Source: Streptococcus suis (lineage in GTDB: Bacteria; Bacillota; Bacilli; Lactobacillales; Streptococcaceae). Taken from it: 43,489 nucleotides of DNA. The stretch's first letter is position 1; every line of letters begins with the position of its first letter. Where the stretch lies: positions 1-43,489 of the forward strand of contig NZ_POPB01000364.1 of NCBI RefSeq assembly GCF_002964045.1. Direction: 5' to 3'. Both the position numbers and the translations under genes were made by a program. Below the pieces are notes generated by a model. The model had not been told where the DNA came from and ran no database searches. It saw only the letters and a program-made list of their open reading frames with translations. Of this stretch, positions 38,453 to 43,489 are shown piece by piece.

Positions 38453-39922
38453 ATGGGAAAACATCTAGTCATTTGTGGTCATGGACAGGGGCGAACAGGC
38501 TATGATCCTGGAGCAGTGAATGCCAAACTAGGCATCACAGAAGCAGGAAAGGTTCGAGAATTAGCCAATTTAATGTCTAAGTACAGTGGGCAACAGATTG
38601 ATTTTATTACCGAACAAAATGTTTATGATTATCGGAGTATTACTAGTATTGGTAAGGGATACGACTCAATTACTGAATTGCACTTCAATGCCTTTAATGG
38701 TAGTGCCAAAGGTACAGAAGTCTTGATTCAATCTTCTTTAGAAGCAGACAAGGAGGATATGGCTATCCTATCTCTCCTTTCACGATACTTTCAAAATCGT
38801 GGCATAAAGAAGGTAGATTGGCTCTATAATGCCAACCAAGCAGCGAGTCGTGGATATACCTATCGTTTGGTGGAGATTGCCTTTATCGATAATGAACAAG
38901 ATATGGCGATTTTTGAAAACAAGAAAGAGGACATTGCGAAAGGTCTTGTGTCAGCAATAACAGGAGTTGAAGTCAAGACAATAGTTCCCTCGCCCCCCAG
39001 TTCAACTGTTGGGAGTTCAGGTACTCCTTCAAAATCAATCTATCTTGTTGGTGATAGTCTTAGGGTGTTGCCTCATGCGACTCATTATCAGACTGGTCAG
39101 AAAATTGCCAACTGGGTCAAAGGGCGCACCTACAAAATCCTCCAAGTGAAGAATGTTCACCAGTCCAACAGTAAGAGAGCTTATCTACTTGATGGAATCA
39201 AGTCATGGATGCTTGAGCAGGATGTAGAAGGAACAACTAAAGGCCATAGTGAGCAGACGTATCAAGCACAGAAAGGCGATACGTATTATGGAATCGCTCG
39301 GAAGTTTGTTTTAACAGTTGATGCTCTTCTTGCGATTAATGGCTTGAAGAAGACGGATATTTTAAGAGTTGGACAAACACTCAAGGTTAACGCTGCTTCA
39401 AGGACAACAACTGCTATTCCAACTAGCGTTGCAAGCCGTGTGGTTGCGTCAGCTTTATCTAAGGTCGGTCAAAAGGTGACCGTTCCATCTAATCCTTATG
39501 GTGGGCAGTGTGTTGCCTTGGTGGATAAGATTGTTCAAGAACTTACGGACAAGAATATGTCCTATACTAATGCCATTGATTGTTTGAAGAAAGCAAAATC
39601 AAATGGTTTCCAAGTAATCTACGATGCTTGGGGTGTAAATCCTAAAGCAGGTGATTTTTATGTCATTCAAACAGATGGTATGGTTTACGGGCATATTGGT
39701 GTCTGTGTGACGGATTCTGATGGAAAAAGTATTGATGGTGTGGAACAGAATATTGATGGATATTCTGACCATAATAATAACGGTATCAATGACCAATTAG
39801 AAATTGGTGGCGGTGGAATTACTCGTCGTGTGAAACGGCAATGGATGGCGAATGGCTCACTCTATGATTCTACTGGAACAGTTAAACTTGGAAAAGTTGT
39901 TGGTTGGTTTAGAATTTCATAA
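38453..39922 (+). CDS. Bifunctional endolysin: amidase, SH3-like, LysM, CHAP
   Basis: A 489-residue lysin. Residues 1-175 are an Amidase_3-like zinc amidase (CGHGQGRTGYDPGAV, ELHFNAFNGSAKGTEV, LVEIAFIDNEQDM). A Ser/Pro linker (about 178-197) is followed by an SH3-like domain (about 198-260) and a LysM (YQAQKGDTYYGIARKF, about 272-315). A C-terminal CHAP-type peptidase has the cysteine in PYGGQCVALVDK and the histidine in VYGHIGVCV. It would cleave both the sugar-peptide bond and a peptide bond of peptidoglycan, as in streptococcal dual-domain lysins. Confidence 0.9.
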   Translation: MGKHLVICGHGQGRTGYDPGAVNAKLGITEAGKVRELANLMSKYSGQQIDFITEQNVYDYRSITSIGKGYDSITELHFNAFNGSAKGTEVLIQSSLEADKEDMAILSLLSRYFQNRGIKKVDWLYNANQAASRGYTYRLVEIAFIDNEQDMAIFENKKEDIAKGLVSAITGVEVKTIVPSPPSSTVGSSGTPSKSIYLVGDSLRVLPHATHYQTGQKIANWVKGRTYKILQVKNVHQSNSKRAYLLDGIKSWMLEQDVEGTTKGHSEQTYQAQKGDTYYGIARKFVLTVDALLAINGLKKTDILRVGQTLKVNAASRTTTAIPTSVASRVVASALSKVGQKVTVPSNPYGGQCVALVDKIVQELTDKNMSYTNAIDCLKKAKSNGFQVIYDAWGVNPKAGDFYVIQTDGMVYGHIGVCVTDSDGKSIDGVEQNIDGYSDHNNNGINDQLEIGGGGITRRVKRQWMANGSLYDSTGTVKLGKVVGWFRIS

Positions 39923-39931
39923 TTTAGTTAT

Positions 39932-39964
39932 AAGCCTGGTGGAAACATCAGGCTTTATTTTTTT
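39932..39964 (+). terminator. Terminator after the lysin gene
   Basis: AAGCCTG (39932-39938) pairs perfectly with CAGGCTT (39949-39955) around a 10-base loop and is followed by a T run. It ends the late operon. Confidence 0.85.
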
Positions 39965-39984
39965 GCCTTTTTTTCAATAAGTGC

Positions 39985-40020
39985 GGAAAAATTACTCCCA
40001 AACCTACCTAGTAAGGTAGG
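39985..40020 (+). promoter_or_regulatory. Shared regulatory element copy 3 ahead of the integration module
   Basis: GGAAA (39985-39989), 13 bases and CCTACCTAGTAAG (40003-40015), an 11/13 match to copies 1 and 2 at identical spacing. The palindrome is extended here to CCTACCT/AGGTAGG (40003-40009, 40014-40020), and its right arm overlaps the ribosome binding site AGGAGG (40018-40023). It could bind a regulator as DNA or hide the ribosome binding site as RNA. Confidence 0.65.
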
Positions 40021-40028
40021 AGGATTAT

Positions 40029-40190
40029 ATGGACGTTCAAAAATTTAATAATGAGATGACCTACCAACTAACAATGATACAAGCAAAGATACTTTTAAAG
40101 AAAGGATCAATCACAATTGAGGAATTTGAACTTTTTAGACAATTGATGCTTGAAAAATATCAACCGTTTATAAGTCAATTATCGACCTAA
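40029..40190 (+). CDS. 53-residue SHOCT-like protein upstream of the recombinases
   Basis: The product reads MDVQKFNNEMTYQLTMIQAK then ILLKKGSITIEEFELFRQLM, ending QPFISQLST. The helix-turn pattern (KILLKKGSITIEEFELF) is the short C-terminal SHOCT motif seen in many small proteins encoded before serine recombinases on Gram-positive elements. AGGAGG is five bases from the ATG. It may be an excision or directionality factor; this is inference from position and size. Confidence 0.7.
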   Translation: MDVQKFNNEMTYQLTMIQAKILLKKGSITIEEFELFRQLMLEKYQPFISQLST

Positions 40191-40193
40191 TAA

Positions 40194-40223
40194 CTGGATA
40201 ATTTTTTCTTTTAGAGTGATATA
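40194..40223 (+). promoter_or_regulatory. Promoter-like element copy 3 (CTGGAT-N18-GATATA)
   Basis: CTGGAT (40194-40199), 18 bases including TTTTAGAGT, then GATATA (40218-40223). The spacing and the AGAGT just before the second box are as in copies at 16087 and 19800. It lies 25 bases ahead of the first recombinase and would let the recombinases be expressed separately from the SHOCT-like gene. Confidence 0.55.
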
Positions 40224-40247
40224 TAGTAGCGAAAGGAGTGTATTAAT

Positions 40248-41483
40248 TTGAGAACAGTTAGAAGAATACAACCCATAAAATCGCCCTGCAAGCCAAGATT
40301 TAAGGTTGCGGCCTATGCAAGGGTTTCTGATAGTCGTCTTCATCATTCACTGTCAACACAGATTAGCTACTATAACCGTTTGATACAAGCGCATCCTGAT
40401 TGGGAATTGGTAGGGATTTATTATGATGAAGGCATAAGCGGTAAAGAACAAAGTAATCGACAAGGCTTTCTAAATCTTATAAAGGATTGTGAAGATGGAA
40501 AGATTGATAGGATAATCACTAAGTCAATCGCTCGTTTTGGTCGAAATACAGTTGAATTACTAACCACTGTTCGACAATTACGTTTGAAAAATATTGGTGT
40601 AACTTTTGAGAAAGAAAATATTGATAGTCTTAGCTCAGAAGGTGAATTGATGTTAACCCTCCTTGCCTCAGTAGCTCAAGAGGAGTCTCAAAACCTGAGT
40701 GAAAATATTAGATGGCGAATCCAAAAGAAGTTTGAAAAAGGGATTCCGCACACTCCACAGGATATGTATGGATACCGTTGGGATGGAGAACAATATCAGA
40801 TTGAACCTAATGAGGCAAAGGTTATTCGAAAAGTCTTTAAATGGTATCTGGATGGAGATTCGGTACAGCAGATAGTTGATAAACTCAATCAGGAACAAGT
40901 CTTAACAAGGCTTGGTAATCCATTTACCGTAGCAAGCATCAGAGAATTCTTCAAGCAGGAAGCATACTTTGGTCGGCTTGTCTTACAGAAGACCTATCGT
41001 GAGGCATTCTCAAGGAATCCGAAAAGGAATAAAGGGCAACGCAATAAGTACATCATTGAAAATGCACACGAGCCAATTGTTACAAAAGAATATTTTGATT
41101 TAGTACTTCATGAGAAGGAGCGAAGAAATCAGTTAATGCATCAAGAAAGCCACTTAAATAAAGGTATCTTTCGTGACAAAATTTCATGTTCAGAATGCGG
41201 ATGTTTGATGATTGTTAAAGTGGATTCAAAACAAGTTAATAAAACCGTACGATATTATTGTCGAACACGAAATCGATTCGGAGCATCATCATGTTCATGT
41301 AGGACGTTAGGGGAAAAGCGACTTTTGGCATCGTTTAAAAGCAAGTTAGGCATTGTCCCAGATAAAGAGTGGGTTGAAAATAATATTAAACACATCGAGT
41401 ATGACTTTGGTTACCGTATCCTCAGGGTAACTCCAGTAAAAGGAAGGAAATATCTTATAGAAATTAGAGAGGGTCGATATTAG
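40248..41483 (+). CDS. Large serine recombinase 1
   Basis: A 411-residue resolvase/invertase-type recombinase starting at TTG 40248 (AAAGGAG upstream). The catalytic motif is YARVSDS with Arg25 and Ser27. The active-site arginine helix follows in IITKSIARFGRN. A recombinase domain (EPNEAKVIRKVFKWYL) precedes a zinc ribbon (ISCSECGC, then CRTRNRFGASSCSC). It lacks the long C-terminal coiled coil of its neighbour, so it is a short member. It overlaps the second recombinase by one base. It probably acts with or modifies that enzyme. Confidence 0.93.
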   Translation: MRTVRRIQPIKSPCKPRFKVAAYARVSDSRLHHSLSTQISYYNRLIQAHPDWELVGIYYDEGISGKEQSNRQGFLNLIKDCEDGKIDRIITKSIARFGRNTVELLTTVRQLRLKNIGVTFEKENIDSLSSEGELMLTLLASVAQEESQNLSENIRWRIQKKFEKGIPHTPQDMYGYRWDGEQYQIEPNEAKVIRKVFKWYLDGDSVQQIVDKLNQEQVLTRLGNPFTVASIREFFKQEAYFGRLVLQKTYREAFSRNPKRNKGQRNKYIIENAHEPIVTKEYFDLVLHEKERRNQLMHQESHLNKGIFRDKISCSECGCLMIVKVDSKQVNKTVRYYCRTRNRFGASSCSCRTLGEKRLLASFKSKLGIVPDKEWVENNIKHIEYDFGYRILRVTPVKGRKYLIEIREGRY

Positions 41484-43045
41484 TGAAGAAAGTAATTACT
41501 ATTCAGGCTACACCAAGTATTATTAGGTCAAGTTCAGATGATTTCTCTTTGAAGAAGCGTAGGGTTGCAGGTTATGCCAGGGTATCAACTGACCATGAGG
41601 ATCAAGCAACAAGCTATGAGTCGCAGATGCGGTACTACTCTGAATACATTAATGGGAGGGATGATTGGGAATTTGTTAAAATGTACTCTGATGAAGGTAT
41701 CAGTGGAACAAACACAAAATTAAGAACTGGTTTCAAAGCTATGGTGGAAGATGCACTTAATGGTAAAATCGATTTGATTATTACAAAATCTGTTAGTCGA
41801 TTTGCGAGGAATACCGTAGACTCACTGACTACAGTTAGGCAGTTGAAAGAGGTAGGTGTAGAAATCTACTTTGAGAAAGAAAACATTTGGACACTAGATT
41901 CAAAAGGTGAGCTACTCATAACCATCATGTCTAGTTTGGCACAAGAAGAAAGTAGGAGCATATCCGAAAACGTAACTTGGGGCTTAAGGAAACAATTCGC
42001 AGAAGGGAAGGTTCATTTTCCTTATACCAATGTTTTAGGCTTTAAGGCAGGTGAAGATGGGGCAATTGTAGTTGATCAGGATGAAGCCAAAACTGTTAGA
42101 TACATCTTTCAGCAAGCACTTATTGGAAAATCACCATATCATATCGCAAAGGATTTGACTGAACAAGGTATACCTTCTCCTAGCGGCAAATCTCAATGGA
42201 ACGCAACCACAATCAAGCGAATGCTTAGAAATGAGAAGTATAAAGGGGATGCCTTACTACAGAAAACATTTACAATTGATTTTCTGACCAAAAAGAAGAA
42301 CATCAACAGAGGTGAGTTACCTCAGTATTATGTGGAGAATAACCATGAAGCAATAGTAGATAGAGAGACCTTTGATGCAGTTCAACTAGTGCTCGATAAT
42401 AAAGGCAGAAAGTCGAGCACGACAATCTTTAGTTCAAAACTGGTATGCGGAGATTGTGGTCATTTCTTTGGTAGCAAGGTATGGCATTCAACCTCCAAAT
42501 ACAGAAGGGTGATTTATCAATGTAACGAAAAATACAAAGGCATTAGTAAATGTTCTACCCCTCACGTTACTGAGGAAGAGGTGAAACAGTGGTTTGTCTC
42601 AGCAGTTAATCAAGTATTAGACAATAGGCTTGAAGTTATTGACAATCTATATGTATTACTATCCATTGGAAACCTTGAGGTAATTGACGAACAGATAAAG
42701 GTCCTTGAAACTGAAGCAGAAGTTGTCAGTCAGTTAGTTGCAAACCTAGTTTCAGAAAATGCCATCATCAGCCAAGACCAAGACAAGTACCTTAAAAAGT
42801 ATAATCAACTGACTTCAAAGTATGAAGGTATAGTACAGGAAATTGAATCACTAGAACTACATAGGATGAAAAAATCCAAAAGGAATAAGGAATTGCAGGT
42901 TTTCATCAATGCACTAGAGAAACAGGAGGGACTACTATTAGAATTTGATGAATTCTTATGGGAAACAATGATTGAGCATGTTACTGTCTCTGGTGCGAAA
43001 GAGATATTCATAAAATTTAAAAACGGACAAATCGTAAGAGTTTAA
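41483..43045 (+). CDS. Large serine recombinase 2 (integrase)
   Basis: A 520-residue recombinase starting at GTG 41483. The catalytic motif is YARVSTD with Arg33 and Ser35, followed by IITKSVSRFARN and a recombinase domain. The zinc ribbon is LVCGDCGHFFG, with further Cys in IYQCNEKYKGISKCS. A C-terminal coiled coil (about 430-500, ISQDQDKYLKKYNQLTSKYE) is the part that controls integration versus excision in this family. It is complete and is probably the main prophage integrase, with recombinase 1 as partner. Confidence 0.95.
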   Translation: MKKVITIQATPSIIRSSSDDFSLKKRRVAGYARVSTDHEDQATSYESQMRYYSEYINGRDDWEFVKMYSDEGISGTNTKLRTGFKAMVEDALNGKIDLIITKSVSRFARNTVDSLTTVRQLKEVGVEIYFEKENIWTLDSKGELLITIMSSLAQEESRSISENVTWGLRKQFAEGKVHFPYTNVLGFKAGEDGAIVVDQDEAKTVRYIFQQALIGKSPYHIAKDLTEQGIPSPSGKSQWNATTIKRMLRNEKYKGDALLQKTFTIDFLTKKKNINRGELPQYYVENNHEAIVDRETFDAVQLVLDNKGRKSSTTIFSSKLVCGDCGHFFGSKVWHSTSKYRRVIYQCNEKYKGISKCSTPHVTEEEVKQWFVSAVNQVLDNRLEVIDNLYVLLSIGNLEVIDEQIKVLETEAEVVSQLVANLVSENAIISQDQDKYLKKYNQLTSKYEGIVQEIESLELHRMKKSKRNKELQVFINALEKQEGLLLEFDEFLWETMIEHVTVSGAKEIFIKFKNGQIVRV

Positions 43046-43052
43046 AATTTTA

Positions 43053-43081
43053 TTGAAAGTTGGTGATAGTAATGGTATAGT
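43053..43081 (+). promoter_or_regulatory. Consensus-like promoter reading toward the right attachment site
   Basis: TTGAAA (43053-43058) and TATAGT (43076-43081) are 17 bases apart. No clear gene follows within the window. TAGACA/TGTCTA forms a hairpin shortly downstream (about 43109-43125). After circularisation it would read across attP toward the left end of the element. Confidence 0.45.
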
Positions 43082-43327
43082 AGAGTATGTTCATACAGAC
43101 CTTAGTAGACATTTGTTGTCTATTAAAGTGTGTATTAGTATATAACATATTAGGGTTAAACTTGGACATTGGTCTTCTATGTGATTTAATTCAGACTATT
43201 TTGGCATTTGCTAGTTTAGAAAGAGGTATATCTATGAAGATGTCTATTTCAAATTTGGTGGGTAACGGCGTGATTGGAGCGACCTTTGAATTGTTCCCTA
43301 AGTTATAGAACGTACCAAATTGCGCCA
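43082..43327 (+). other. Non-coding stretch between the integrase and the tRNA-like 3' end
   Basis: A 73-codon frame (43087-43308) has no ribosome binding site and low-complexity hydrophobic composition, so I do not call it. GAAAGAGG precedes an ATG at about 43234 that would give only 24 residues. GGAGCGA at 43276-43282 nearly complements the acceptor 3' strand 77 bases on, but no D or anticodon arm exists in between. The phage-host junction probably lies between 43282 and 43328. Confidence 0.4.
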
Positions 43328-43352
43328 GGGGGTTCGAATCCTCCACGCTCCA
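43328..43352 (+). tRNA. 3' end of a tRNA-like gene (fragment at the right attachment site)
   Basis: GGGGG (43328-43332), loop TTCGAAT (43333-43339) and CCTCC (43340-43344) make a T arm with one wobble. ACGCTCC (43345-43351) and A (43352) read as the acceptor 3' strand and discriminator base. No CCA is encoded. The 5' part is missing, so this looks like the host 3' remnant left after integration. A terminator follows, as after a normal tRNA gene. The tRNA identity cannot be determined. Confidence 0.6.
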
Positions 43353-43357
43353 TATGT

Positions 43358-43377
43358 AGTCACTCTATTGAGTGACT
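43358..43377. repeat. Perfect 8 bp hairpin after the tRNA-like fragment
   Basis: AGTCACTC (43358-43365), loop TATT, GAGTGACT (43370-43377). It may belong to 3' processing or termination of the tRNA transcript, or to the recombination site. Confidence 0.5.
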
Positions 43378-43385
43378 CAGATTGC

Positions 43386-43417
43386 AGACAAACATCGTTT
43401 TGGTGTTTGTCTTTTTT
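43386..43417 (+). terminator. Terminator after the tRNA-like fragment
   Basis: AGACAAACA and TGTTTGTCT pair around a nine-base loop (43386-43412), followed by six T residues. The remaining bases to 43489 show no gene; the last ones (AAGGCCTTCTT) may begin another terminator stem of a leftward host gene. Confidence 0.8.
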
Positions 43418-43489
43418 ACTGTTTTTAGGGAAAAATAGCTGTTTTGGTGCTTAAACCACCTCATCTGGACAAAATAAAAAGGCCTTCTT

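Noticed and set aside
43087..43308. 73-codon rightward frame at the right end
   Set aside because: No ribosome binding site, atypical hydrophobic composition, and it runs into the probable phage-host junction.
33..43344. Shared AATCCTCCA at 35-43 or so and at 43338-43345 as the attachment core
   Set aside because: The match is only about nine bases, and the left copy is the ribosome binding site of a leftward gene, so it is probably chance. An empty-site sequence would settle it.
43276..43352. A complete 77-base tRNA bounded by GGAGCGA and ACGCTCCA
   Set aside because: No D arm or anticodon arm can be folded in the middle; only the T arm and acceptor 3' strand are real.
1..43489. CRISPR arrays, rRNA genes, antibiotic resistance genes or insertion sequences
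   Set aside because: I saw no spaced palindromic repeats of CRISPR size, no rRNA sequence, no resistance gene and no transposase with terminal repeats in the window.

Overview
The window looks like a near-complete siphovirus-type prophage from a low-GC Gram-positive host, most likely a Streptococcus. The reasons are the strong GGAGG-type ribosome binding sites, an HdiR/UmuC UV-response cassette of the kind seen on streptococcal mobile elements, HK97-type packaging and head genes, and a streptococcal-style bifunctional endolysin. No strain or species can be named from the sequence alone. No complete attL/attR pair is visible, so the left boundary may lie outside the window. The extreme left (1-30) holds only the first ten codons of an unknown leftward gene.

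Layout. (1) 187-3643, leftward: a seven-gene SOS operon with a self-cleaving LexA/HdiR-like repressor, two very small proteins, a Y-family DNA polymerase (umuC), a protein resembling the polymerase's own little-finger domain, a YolD-like protein and a DUF5960-like protein. (2) 3932-5755, rightward: a 607-residue ImmA/IrrE-type metallopeptidase with a C-terminal HTH-like segment, divergent from the repressor. The two promoters carry almost identical GTTGC-N8-GCAAC operators. (3) 6089-6658: a region-4-like HTH regulator behind a structured leader. (4) 10986-6697, leftward: the replication operon (small proteins, DUF2800, DUF2815 single-strand binding protein, a 55-residue membrane protein, family A DNA polymerase). 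(5) 11275-15953, rightward: primase-helicase, VRR-NUC nuclease, SNF2-type helicase and a probable late activator. (6) 15951-16048: seven direct repeats at exactly 11 bp spacing ahead of an extended -10 box, the best candidate for the late promoter. (7) 16148-20555: SAM synthetase, HNH nuclease, zinc/HTH protein, ParB-fused DNA methyltransferase and small proteins, with a possible cos site at about 17.85 kb. (8) 20606-37480: terminase, a toxin-antitoxin insertion, portal, ClpP-like protease, capsid, connectors, tail tube, frameshifted tail chaperone, tape measure, Dit and the tail tip protein. (9) 37493-39922: holin and a two-catalytic-domain lysin. (10) 40029-43045: a SHOCT-like small protein and two tandem large serine recombinases. 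(11) 43328-43352: the 3' end of a tRNA-like gene and its terminator, probably host sequence at the right attachment site.

How it fits together. No separate CI/Cro pair was found, so the HdiR-like protein is the best candidate for the lysogeny repressor. RecA-stimulated self-cleavage, or the divergent metallopeptidase, would then release both the phage and the error-prone polymerase. After induction the replication genes fire from the 10987-11274 divergent region. The 158-residue activator would then switch on the late operon through the phased repeat array. Two recurring regulatory elements tie distant modules together. One is GGAAA-N13-CYTACYTAGTAAG (three copies: both sides of the replication divergence and ahead of the integration module). 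The other is CTGGAT-N18-TAATAT-like (three copies). At least five terminator-like hairpins sit directly against the ribosome binding site of the next gene, which suggests stepped expression or antitermination.
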